Shown here piece after piece: positions 1 to 7,405 of a stretch of 64,000 nucleotides of DNA (position 1 is its first letter; each line of letters opens with the position of its first letter). A program made the position numbers and the translations under genes. A model generated the notes under the pieces. It made no database searches, had not been told where the DNA came from, and saw nothing but the letters and a program-made list of their open reading frames with translations. The DNA is from Candidatus Phytoplasma oryzae (GTDB lineage Bacteria > Bacillota_I > Bacilli_A > Acholeplasmatales > Acholeplasmataceae), in the NCBI GenBank assembly GCA_027945135.1, contig CP116038.1, forward strand, positions 124,001 through 188,000, in the 5' to 3' direction.

Positions 1-411
1 AATGATATTTACAAAATAGCCAAAAATTCTAAAATAAAAATAAAAAATTATAAAATTTTATACGAAATTGTAGAAGATATAGAAAATGAATTAAAAAAAA
101 TGAAAGAACCTATATTTATAGATAAACTAACTGGTCAAGCTGAAGTTAGAAAAATATTTAATATAAGTTCTATAGGAACTATTGCTGGATGTTATGTAAT
201 AAAAGGAGATATTTTTAACAATACTATAGCAAAAATTATACGTGATCATAAAATAATTGCACAAGATAAAGTAATCTCTTTAAAACATTTACAAAAAAAC
301 ATTTCACAAGCTAGTCAAAATCATGAATGCGGTATTTTACTAGAAAAATTTCATGATTTCCAATTAAAAGACATAATTGAAACTTACCAAAAAGAGAAAG
401 TTGAGTGTTAA
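1..411 (+). CDS. infB: Translation initiation factor IF-2, C-terminal part (5' end outside window)
   Basis: This is the C-terminal domain of IF-2, the GTPase that brings initiator fMet-tRNA to the ribosome. The frame is open from base 1, so the internal ATG at 100 is not the true start and the gene begins before the window. Visible hallmarks are GTIAGCYVIKGDIF and, nearer the end, HECGILLEKFHDFQLKD, which match the C2 domain that binds fMet-tRNA (the family pattern is an ECG motif followed by a 'gD-ie' tail). About 136 residues are visible. rbfA follows after only 6 nt, the common infB-rbfA arrangement. Identification is firm; the G domain cannot be seen here. Confidence 0.93.
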   Translation, partial: NDIYKIAKNSKIKIKNYKILYEIVEDIENELKKMKEPIFIDKLTGQAEVRKIFNISSIGTIAGCYVIKGDIFNNTIAKIIRDHKIIAQDKVISLKHLQKNISQASQNHECGILLEKFHDFQLKDIIETYQKEKVEC

Positions 412-417
412 TCCAAA

Positions 418-765
418 ATGAATAATATTTATATTCAAAGAACAACTAATTCTATTAAAGAATTAATAGTTGGTATTATTAACAACATTATTCAAAATGA
501 TAAAATACAACATATTAACATTACTGATGTAGAATTAACTAAAGATGTATCTTTTAGTACGATTTACTATACTATTTTAGAAAATTCAAATGAAAATTTA
601 TTATTAGTGTCTAAATTACTAGAAGAAAATAAAAAAAAAATTAAAGCACAATTAGCAAATAAGTTAAAAAATATAAAAAAAATACCTTCCTTGATATTTA
701 AATACGATAAATCTTATGAAAATGGTAATAAAATTGATAAAATTTTAAAAAAAATTAAAAAATAA
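418..765 (+). CDS. rbfA: Ribosome-binding factor A
   Basis: RbfA is a small KH-fold protein that binds the 30S subunit and helps late 16S rRNA 5'-end maturation. The product has 115 residues, the normal family size. The recognisable stretch is ITDVELTKDVSFSTIYYTIL, corresponding to the conserved 'V-x-ls-Dl--A-Vyvs' strand of the family. It starts 6 nt after the infB stop, so the two are almost certainly co-transcribed and perhaps translationally coupled, and it ends 14 nt before priA. Sequence conservation is weak and Lys-rich as elsewhere in this genome; the call rests on context plus this motif. Confidence 0.85.
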   Translation: MNNIYIQRTTNSIKELIVGIINNIIQNDKIQHINITDVELTKDVSFSTIYYTILENSNENLLLVSKLLEENKKKIKAQLANKLKNIKKIPSLIFKYDKSYENGNKIDKILKKIKK

Positions 766-779
766 AATAGGATTAATAA

Positions 780-2963
780 ATGTTTGCTGAAATTTTACTA
801 TATATTAAAAAATCTAATTTAAACATTCTTTTTGATTATATTATTCCTAATAATTTAACTAATTTAGCTAAAAAAGGAATGAGAGTAATTGTTCCCTTTG
901 GCGAAAAAAATACACCTAGATTAGGTTATATTCTCAATATTAAAAATAAAAGCAATATGGCAAATAAATACATTTATGAAATTCCAGATAAAAAACCTTT
1001 TTTAAATGAAGAACTTTTATTATTAGCAGAAGAAATTTTAAAAATACCTTTTGTATCTAAAACATCAGCATATAATAAAATTATTCCTAATGGTTTTTTA
1101 GTTTCTTATAAAAAAAAAATCTTTCCATTAAAAAAAGATTTAATCCCGGAAGAAATAAAAAAATATTTAGAAAAAAAAAAATGGTGCTTAGAAACTCAAA
1201 ATATCTTATTAAAAGACAAATGTTTTAAAAAACTAATTAAAGAAAAAATTATTGAATCTAAAATAATTATTCAAAATTTTTACAAAGAATCGGAAAAAGA
1301 ATCAGAAAATATTAAAATTATTCAAAATAAAAATAATAAAAAATTAAATAATCAATTTTTGTATAAATCACAAAAATTTAGTTTAAAAAATCAAAAATAT
1401 AAATATAAAGAAGTTTTAGACAAAATTAATTTTAATTTTGATGAAAAATATTTATTATATTATGAAAATAACGAAGAAAAAATTAATTTTTATTTAAAGA
1501 TAATAGAAAAAAATCAAAAAAATAATAAACAAGTTTTAATTTTAGTACCCGAAATTATTGTTGTTGATTATATATTAAAAAAAATTAAAAAAAAATTTCC
1601 TTATACAAAAATAACAAATATAAATAGTCTTTTAAGTAAAAAGAAAAATTACATACAAAATAAAAATATAAAAGAACAAAAAATATCTATTGTTATTGGT
1701 ACTAGAAGTGCTATTTTTGCTCCTCTAGAAAAATTAGGAACTATTATTATAGATGATGAACATGATTATTCTTTAATAGAAAAAAAAAAAATAAATTATG
1801 ATCCTAGAGAATTAGCAAAAATTAGATCTGATTATAACAAAATACCATTAATTTTAACTAGTAACTCTCCTTCATTAGAAAGTTATTATTTCTATAAAAA
1901 AAATAAATATAAATTTTTAAATTTATCAAAAAAAAAAAATAATTTAAAAATGAAATTAATAGATATGAAAGAAGAACTAAAAAAAGGTAATTTATCTCCT
2001 TTTTCTGATTATTTAATGAAAAATATAATTCTTAAAATAAATAAAAAAGAAAAAATTTTATTATTCATTAATAATCGTGGTTTTTCTCCGTTTATTTTGT
2101 GTAGTTTTTGCGGAAATATATTAAAATGTTTAAAATGTAGGACTTATCTAACTTTTTTTATAAAAAACAAAATTTTAAAATGCTGTTTTTGTAATTATGA
2201 AAAAAAATTTGATTATAAATGTTTATTTTGCCAAAAAAAAACATTAAAAAATATAAGTTTTGGTATTGAATATATAGAATATTTTCTAAAAAAAAAATTT
2301 GATAATAAAATTAAAATTTTAAGAATAGATTCTGACTCTGTTTCAAATCTTAAAGAATATAAAAAAATTATTAAAAATTACAAAAAAAATGAAATTAACA
2401 TTTTATTAGGAACAGAAATGATCAGTAAAAAAATTGAATTGCCTAAGATTTCTTTAGTCGGAATTATTATGGCAGATATATTATTAAATATTCCTTCTTT
2501 TAAATATGATGAAAAAACTTTTCAATTAATAACACAATTATCTCAACATAGCATTGATAAAGAAAAAATAATAATACAAAGTTATAATATAAATCATTAT
2601 GCTATTAAAAATGCTGCAAATTATAACATAAATAACTTTTTAAAATCAGCATTACAAAATAGAAAATTATCTAATAACCCACCTTTTGTTTTTTTAAGTC
2701 AAATATTAATTTACAATAAAAACATTACTAATTTATTAAAAATAGCTAATAAAACTAAATCTATCTTAAAAGAAAATATAGAAGCAAATATTCAAGTTTC
2801 AGGTCCCACCTTTCCTCGTATTTTTTTTAAAAAAAATATATATAAAATTTTTTTAACTTTAAAATATAAAAAATGGCCTTTAAATTTAAGTTTAGTGCAA
2901 GAATATATTAAAACAAAACCAGGTACTTATATATTCTTTGATCTTTACGCAAATACAGTATAA
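780..2963 (+). CDS. priA: Primosomal protein N' (PriA), apparently without a working ATPase site
   Basis: PriA is a superfamily-2 helicase that reloads DnaB at stalled forks. The 727-residue product keeps the family layout: GTRSAIFAPLEKLG (about 307), an IIIDDEHD box (about 323-329), SNSPSLES (about 361), NNRGFSPFILC, the zinc-binding Cys cluster (C-x2-C pairs, about 441-483), and a C-terminal GTEMISKKIELP. The expected Walker A GVTGSGKT is replaced by YENNEEKI (228-235), keeping only the lysine. Motif VI GRAGR is replaced by SQHSIDK (588-594), and DEEH/SATPS are altered to DDEH/SNSPS. The fold and zinc domain look intact while ATP binding and the arginine fingers do not. It lies between rbfA and a Xer recombinase. 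The family call is secure; loss of catalysis is inferred. Confidence 0.9.
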   Translation: MFAEILLYIKKSNLNILFDYIIPNNLTNLAKKGMRVIVPFGEKNTPRLGYILNIKNKSNMANKYIYEIPDKKPFLNEELLLLAEEILKIPFVSKTSAYNKIIPNGFLVSYKKKIFPLKKDLIPEEIKKYLEKKKWCLETQNILLKDKCFKKLIKEKIIESKIIIQNFYKESEKESENIKIIQNKNNKKLNNQFLYKSQKFSLKNQKYKYKEVLDKINFNFDEKYLLYYENNEEKINFYLKIIEKNQKNNKQVLILVPEIIVVDYILKKIKKKFPYTKITNINSLLSKKKNYIQNKNIKEQKISIVIGTRSAIFAPLEKLGTIIIDDEHDYSLIEKKKINYDPRELAKIRSDYNKIPLILTSNSPSLESYYFYKKNKYKFLNLSKKKNNLKMKLIDMKEELKKGNLSPFSDYLMKNIILKINKKEKILLFINNRGFSPFILCSFCGNILKCLKCRTYLTFFIKNKILKCCFCNYEKKFDYKCLFCQKKTLKNISFGIEYIEYFLKKKFDNKIKILRIDSDSVSNLKEYKKIIKNYKKNEINILLGTEMISKKIELPKISLVGIIMADILLNIPSFKYDEKTFQLITQLSQHSIDKEKIIIQSYNINHYAIKNAANYNINNFLKSALQNRKLSNNPPFVFLSQILIYNKNITNLLKIANKTKSILKENIEANIQVSGPTFPRIFFKKNIYKIFLTLKYKKWPLNLSLVQEYIKTKPGTYIFFDLYANTV

Positions 2964-3059
2964 TTTATTAAATAAAATTTTTTTATAAAATATTTATTAA
3001 AAAATAACTTTTCAATAAAATAAAATAAAATTAAAAAATTCAAATATAGGATTTTAATT

Positions 3060-4004
3060 GTGAATTTAATAAAAGAATTTGAAATATTTTTGAAAATTGA
3101 ACTTAATTATTCTATTTTTACTGTTAAAAATTATATTAGTGATATAACACAATTTAAAAATTTTTTTATCCAAAATAAAAAATCTTTTAATTTAATTAAT
3201 TTAAAAAAATATAATAAAGCTGGTTTTTTTATTTCTTTTTTAAAAATGAAAAAAATACAAAATATTAGTATTATGAGAAAAGTATCATCCTTAAGAACTT
3301 TTTTTAATTTTATATTAGAAAAATACAACATAAAAAATAGTATATTTCAACTAATAAAATTAAAAAAAATAAATCCAAAATTACCCAAAATTATAACAGA
3401 AGAAGAAATAAAAATTTTATTTAATTCAATAGATATAACAAAAGATTTGAATTATAGAAATTATTTAATATTAGAAATTTTTTATAGTTGCGGTTTAAGA
3501 GTCGGAGAATTAACAAAAATAAAAATAGAAGATATATACTTTGAAAATGCTCAAATATTAATTTACGGTAAAGGAGGAAAAAATAGATATTTACCAATAC
3601 ATAAAAATTTATTAAAAATGTTAAAATATTACATTTTTAAAATTCGAGAAAAAATTATAAAAAAAAATCAAAATATAAATAAATTCTTATTTCTAAATTA
3701 TAAAGGAAATAACTTAACTGAAAGAGGTATAAGATTTATTTTAAATAAAATTTCTAAAAAAATAGATAATAAAATAAAAATTCATCCTCATATTTTAAGA
3801 CATGCTTTTGCAACAGTTTTGTTAAATAAAGGAGCTGATTTAAGAGTTGTACAAGAATTATTAGGACATGCTAGTTTAAAGAATACTCAAATTTACACTT
3901 ATATTTCTAATAATCTATTAAAACATAATTTTTTAAAAAAACACCCAAGAAATAATGTTCAAAAAATAAATAAAAATTTAAAAAATAAAATAACAAAAAA
4001 ATAA
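3060..4004 (+). CDS. Tyrosine recombinase, XerC/XerD family (first of two)
   Basis: This is a site-specific tyrosine recombinase of Xer type, expected to resolve chromosome dimers at a dif site or to act on element ends. The 314-residue product starts at GTG (3060), preceded by TAGGA. The N-terminal SAM-like domain (about 1-90) is followed by a catalytic domain with the full set: Arg147 in SCGLRVGEL, Lys in YGKGGKNRYLP, H-x-x-R in HPHILRHAFA, His in LLGHAS, and the nucleophile Tyr in the TQIYTYIS region. A second Xer gene is at 40117-41046 (-), so the pair could be XerC and XerD; which is which cannot be decided here. dut follows 10 nt later. An inverted-repeat cassette begins 1 kb downstream. 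Confidence 0.88.
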   Translation: MNLIKEFEIFLKIELNYSIFTVKNYISDITQFKNFFIQNKKSFNLINLKKYNKAGFFISFLKMKKIQNISIMRKVSSLRTFFNFILEKYNIKNSIFQLIKLKKINPKLPKIITEEEIKILFNSIDITKDLNYRNYLILEIFYSCGLRVGELTKIKIEDIYFENAQILIYGKGGKNRYLPIHKNLLKMLKYYIFKIREKIIKKNQNINKFLFLNYKGNNLTERGIRFILNKISKKIDNKIKIHPHILRHAFATVLLNKGADLRVVQELLGHASLKNTQIYTYISNNLLKHNFLKKHPRNNVQKINKNLKNKITKK

Positions 4005-4014
4005 GGAAAAAATA

Positions 4015-4488
4015 ATGTGTTATAAAAATAATTTTTTATTTGAAATTGTAAGTTCATTTAAAAATAAAAACATCAAATTACCTAAAAGACAAACTAATTT
4101 TAGTGCAGGATATGATTTAGAATCAGCAATAGATATATTAATAAAACCAAAAGAAATTTTTTTAGTTCCTACTGGTATAAAATCTTTTTTTAACAAAAAC
4201 AAAGTTTTAATGATTTATGCTAGATCTTCATTATTTTTAAAAAAAAAATTAATGTTATCCAATAATGTCGGTATTATAGATAGTGATTACTATAATAATG
4301 AAGAAAATGAAGGTCATATTATTATTCCTTTATATAATTTTTCTGACAAAGAGGTAGAAATTTTAAAAGGAGAAAGAATTGCACAAGCTATTTTACAAAA
4401 ATTTTATATTGTTAATAATGATAATTTTATTAATAACTATAAAAAAAATAAAAAAAGAAAAAGTGGTTTCGGAAGCACAAATGATTAA
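4015..4488 (+). CDS. dut: dUTP diphosphatase
   Basis: The enzyme hydrolyses dUTP to dUMP and PPi, keeping uracil out of DNA and supplying dTMP precursor. The 157-residue product shows the trimeric dUTPase motifs in order: AGYDLESA (motif 1), IYARSSLFLKKKL (motif 2), NNVGIIDSDYY (motif 3), LKGERIAQAIL (motif 4) and the glycine-rich C-terminal arm KRKSGFGSTND (motif 5). An acidic insertion (NNEENE) follows motif 3. The ATG has AAGGA upstream, overlapping the end of the Xer gene, so they form one transcription unit. It is the last gene before an accessory region. Confidence 0.93.
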   Translation: MCYKNNFLFEIVSSFKNKNIKLPKRQTNFSAGYDLESAIDILIKPKEIFLVPTGIKSFFNKNKVLMIYARSSLFLKKKLMLSNNVGIIDSDYYNNEENEGHIIIPLYNFSDKEVEILKGERIAQAILQKFYIVNNDNFINNYKKNKKRKSGFGSTND

Positions 4489-4971
4489 TTTTTGTTAATA
4501 ATACAAAAACATGAATAATTAAATTATTTTTTGAATTAATATAATTAAATTAAAATCTAAAAAATATAAAATATTTTAAAAAATATAAATAAATATAAAT
4601 ATATTTTTTTTATAATGTTTTTGCTAATATATGTTTAAATAAATTCACTTATTTTCTTTTTTGGAATAATAAAAATTTTTGAATTTCTTTTTTTTAAATT
4701 AAAATGAAAATTATTAAAAGTTTTCGAATAACAATAATTTTGATCCATTAGTCTGGTCAAAAGAGAAAGATTAATTTGATTTTTATCAAATTTTTTATTC
4801 CTTTTTATCAAATTATTTATTCAAAATATAAAAAAAATTATATTTTTAATATTAACAAAAGGATTTTTAATTTTATTTCTTAAACATCCTCTTCTTTTTT
4901 TTAGCAAAAAAGAAATTTTATTTTATTATAAAAAGAATAATTATTACTTTTTAATATGATATAATTAGCAA
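4489..4971. other. Gene-poor flank of the inverted-repeat cassette
   Basis: There is no intact gene. On the minus strand an open frame of 61 codons (4635-4820) without an ATG encodes a plausible protein fragment (see separate entry). The rest is AT-rich with no recognisable terminator for dut and no transposase. The left arm of the large inverted repeat starts at 4972. Confidence 0.5.
4635..4820 (-). pseudogene. Possible gene remnant of unknown family
   Basis: This is an open minus-strand frame of 61 residues ending in TAA, with no ATG and a possible TTG at 4812. The fragment includes INLSLLTRLMDQNYCYSKTF followed by a basic stretch and KIFIIPKKKISEFI. The mixture of residues looks more like protein than the surrounding low-complexity sequence, but I do not recognise the family. 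It lies just outside the left arm of the inverted repeat and may be what is left of a gene disrupted by the cassette. It could also be chance. Confidence 0.25.
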
Positions 4972-5249
4972 TTTTAAATTAACAAAATAATTTATAAATA
5001 ACATTTTAATCATTCAAACTAAATTTTTCAACAATTTCTTTTTTATCGTCTTTTTGAAATTTACATTCTGATCACTTTTTTTGTTGCTAAAGAATATTTT
5101 TTTGATTATTTAAAGAGAAGAACATAATTAATAAATGTTTAATATTTTTTTTATTAATAAAATATGAACATTTATTTATATTAAAATTTTTTTATTAATT
5201 AATAAATTTTTTGTTAATATCTCTTCTTACGGAAAAAGTAAAAAAATAT
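4972..5249. repeat. Left arm of 278-bp inverted repeat
   Basis: This stretch is the reverse complement of 7128-7405 over 278 bp. I see three substitutions (AAC-A versus AAC-G near the outer end, CTGATCAC versus CTGCTCAC, TTTAAAGAG versus TTTCAAGAG) and no gaps, so about 99% identity. The arm contains an internal hairpin (AATAAATGTT ... AACATTTATT). It lies immediately downstream of the minus-strand gene 5306-5929. Confidence 0.95.
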
Positions 5250-5305
5250 GAAATAAAAAAATATTAAATTAGTTTTTTATATTAAAAATATTATTTATTA
5301 TTATT

Positions 5306-5929
5306 TTAAAATATTTTTTTAGATTTATTTGAAATTATTTTATTTTTTAGAAATTGAAAATTTAATTTTTTTCTTTTTATATAAATTAAAAAGAATGACA
5401 TTAAAATAGTCAAAAAACTTAAAACAGTTGTTTTGAACCAAAAGAACCGATTATAAGGATTTAAAAAATCATAAGGATAATAATGATATTTTTTACCAAA
5501 ATATAAAGAAGTTATAAAATAAACTAATAAATGAATAGTTCCAATATAAAAATTTTTAAATTTTAAAAAGGTTTTATCAATTATCAAATAATAAAATAAA
5601 AAAATAGTTGTTAAAAAATAATGTTCTAAAACAGAAACCAAAAATTGAAAATGAGTTCTTTGGGCTAATAAAAAACGGTTTTCATTTTTAAAATAAATGA
5701 TCATCATCATTAAACTATCTAAAGCGCAAATAAATAAAAAATATTTGTTTTTTTGTTTAAACAATAATTTGGTTAAAAAATAAAGATTAATTAATAAAAC
5801 AGTTTGTCTAGTAAATAAATAAAAAGAAAAAAAAGGTTTTTGATATCCTTTAATGATACTTAAAAGTAAAACTATCCAACTAAAAAAGAAAAAATCAAAA
5901 TCTATATTAACATTTTTTTTATTAAACAT
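5306..5929 (-). CDS. Predicted multi-pass membrane protein, Pr6Pr/AIG1-like (cassette copy)
   Basis: The function is unknown. The 207-residue product is almost entirely hydrophobic, with about six membrane segments and a basic C-terminal tail. It shares landmarks with 15137-15922: a FxRQ(T/S)V motif (FTRQTVLLIN here, FSRQSVILIF there), a central H/E-x-x-x-x-P/F segment, and a YPY-x-F-x-NP box (YYPYDFLNPYN here, PYPYSFINPK there). The order of these motifs recalls the six-TM Pr6Pr / FAR-17a-AIG1-like group, an inference from pattern only. It lacks the basic N-terminal extension of its paralogue. It is divergent from 6393-7085, and its 3' end lies 56 bp from the left repeat arm. The start ATG at 5929 is the only sensible one. 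Confidence 0.7.
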   Translation of the reverse strand: MFNKKNVNIDFDFFFFSWIVLLLSIIKGYQKPFFSFYLFTRQTVLLINLYFLTKLLFKQKNKYFLFICALDSLMMMIIYFKNENRFLLAQRTHFQFLVSVLEHYFLTTIFLFYYLIIDKTFLKFKNFYIGTIHLLVYFITSLYFGKKYHYYPYDFLNPYNRFFWFKTTVLSFLTILMSFFLIYIKRKKLNFQFLKNKIISNKSKKIF

Positions 5930-6392
5930 TTTATATCGCCTGTTTTAATTTAATTTTATTTTTTTTGATATTAAATTTTATTTAAATTAAATTTATCATT
6001 AAAAATACTAAAGATTTTATGCACCTAATTAAATTATAAACAATATTATTTTCTTTATCAATAATTATTTATAAAGATTTTTAGATTGTAATCATACAAA
6101 AAGAAAGATATAATAAGATTAAAATATACAAAAAAACCATCTTTATAGAAAATATTATTATCTTTTTATTTTAAAAAGATTTTAACAATATATTTTAGAA
6201 GAAAAAATATTATTTATAATTTTAATTATAAATTTAAATTATTATTTCCATAATAAATTATCAATTAAAAAATAATTCTATCAAATTATATAATTTATAT
6301 TTTAAACTTTAAGTTATAAATATTTTAAATTTTTATATATCTATAAATTTGAAATTAAATAAAAAAATTAAATATAAAAGGATTTTATTATT
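5930..6392. promoter_or_regulatory. Divergent promoter region inside the cassette
   Basis: This 463-bp gene-free stretch separates the two divergent cassette genes and must hold both promoters. Candidate -10 elements are a minus-strand TATAAT (ATTATA on the plus strand near 6034) and a plus-strand GATATAATAAG near 6111. No clear -35 boxes or operator palindromes stand out in the AT background. AAGGA precedes the plus-strand ATG at 6393. Confidence 0.4.
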
Positions 6393-7085
6393 ATGTTTTA
6401 TTATTTTTATAAAAAAATCAAAAAAAATATAAAAAAAGTTTTAATCTATTTTTTTATTTTAGCTCTTAGTTGTTTCATATTTTATTTTTTCATAAATTAT
6501 AGTAACTTTAATAAAGAAGATAAAAATCAAAATATTACAATTATTCCATCTCCTAAAGTAGAAGAAAAAAAAAAATGGAGAGAAAATGGTCAAGAAATGA
6601 TTAAAAAAGAATATACTTTTTATGGTTTAAATGGAATAGGTTATTATCAAAAAGAATTAGAAAAAGAACAATACAAACCTTTGTTAGAACAAAACCCTTC
6701 TTTTATTTCTCTTTACCAACAAAGAATTAAAAATCAACAAGAACCAAGTGATATCTTACCTTTTGTAAAAAAACCTTTTGATCAGTGGATTATTGAATAT
6801 GATCAATATACTTTTGATAAATATACATTCGTAACAATGAAAGAGTCTTTGTTAGATGTTTACTTAAGTAATTTCGAAATTAAAAAAGAAATAAACCCGA
6901 AATGCTTAATTTTATGTTACGAAGGTCCTCAATATCTTTTAAATGAAGATAAAGATTACTATATAGGAAAAGCTAATCTAAGTTATAACCCTAAACATCC
7001 ATTATATACAAAAGAATATTATTTACACTTTAACCCTGCTCGACAAACGATAAGTATCTATATTCATCAATTTAACACTAAATAA
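6393..7085 (+). CDS. Predicted membrane-anchored exported protein (cassette copy)
   Basis: The function is unknown. The 230-residue product has a basic N-terminus, one hydrophobic segment (about 16-36) acting as signal anchor or signal peptide, then a hydrophilic domain. It is clearly paralogous to 53076-53978 (-): TFYGLNGIGYYQKELEKE here against IFYGFNGIDYLEKIINKN there, and near the C-terminus CYEGPQYLLNEDKDYYIGKA against EYKGPKNLIQEDIDYYLGKI, then YLHFNPARQTISIYIHQFN against IYFNPVLNNISIYKEKFN. The conserved part therefore begins after the anchor and would face outside the cell. I know no name for this family. The ATG has AAGGA 12 nt upstream, and the gene ends 42 bp from the right repeat arm. 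Confidence 0.75.
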   Translation: MFYYFYKKIKKNIKKVLIYFFILALSCFIFYFFINYSNFNKEDKNQNITIIPSPKVEEKKKWRENGQEMIKKEYTFYGLNGIGYYQKELEKEQYKPLLEQNPSFISLYQQRIKNQQEPSDILPFVKKPFDQWIIEYDQYTFDKYTFVTMKESLLDVYLSNFEIKKEINPKCLILCYEGPQYLLNEDKDYYIGKANLSYNPKHPLYTKEYYLHFNPARQTISIYIHQFNTK

Positions 7086-7127
7086 TTTTATTTTTAAACT
7101 ATTTTAATAAACAAAAAACTAAAAAGA

Positions 7128-7405
7128 ATATTTTTTTACTTTTTCCGTAAGAAGAGATATTAACAAAAAATTTATTAATTAATAAAAAAATTTTAATATA
7201 AATAAATGTTCATATTTTATTAATAAAAAAAATATTAAACATTTATTAATTATGTTCTTCTCTTGAAATAATCAAAAAAATATTCTTTAGCAACAAAAAA
7301 AGTGAGCAGAATGTAAATTTCAAAAAGACGATAAAAAAGAAATTGTTGAAAAATTTAGTTTGAATGATTAAAATGTTATTTATAAATTATTTCGTTAATT
7401 TAAAA
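7128..7405. repeat. Right arm of 278-bp inverted repeat
   Basis: This is the inverted partner of 4972-5249. Read on the plus strand it starts just after the gene at 6393-7085. Because the arms are inverted, the minus-strand gene 5306-5929 runs into exactly the same sequence. A stem-loop AATAAATGTT ... AACATTTATT lies at about 7201-7250. No open frame of note is present. Confidence 0.95.

Larger units (their letters stand above)
4972..7405. mobile_element. 2.43-kb inverted-repeat cassette with two divergent genes and no visible transposase
   Basis: Two near-identical 278-bp arms in inverted orientation enclose 1878 bp holding two divergently transcribed genes: a multi-TM protein (-) and an N-terminally anchored protein (+). 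Each gene has a diverged paralogue elsewhere in the window (15137-15922 and 53076-53978). I see no transposase, recombinase or obvious target-site duplication at the outer ends, so the mode of movement is unknown. It may be a non-autonomous element, a duplicated segment, or an invertible unit. A Xer-type recombinase gene lies 1 kb to the left. Confidence 0.55.

Noticed and set aside
100-102. ATG at 100 as the start of a small protein
   Set aside because: The frame is open from base 1 with IF-2-like sequence; this is the C-terminal end of infB.
4972-7405. Ordinary insertion sequence
   Set aside because: The inverted repeats are far longer than IS ends, and neither internal gene has DDE, HUH or recombinase motifs.
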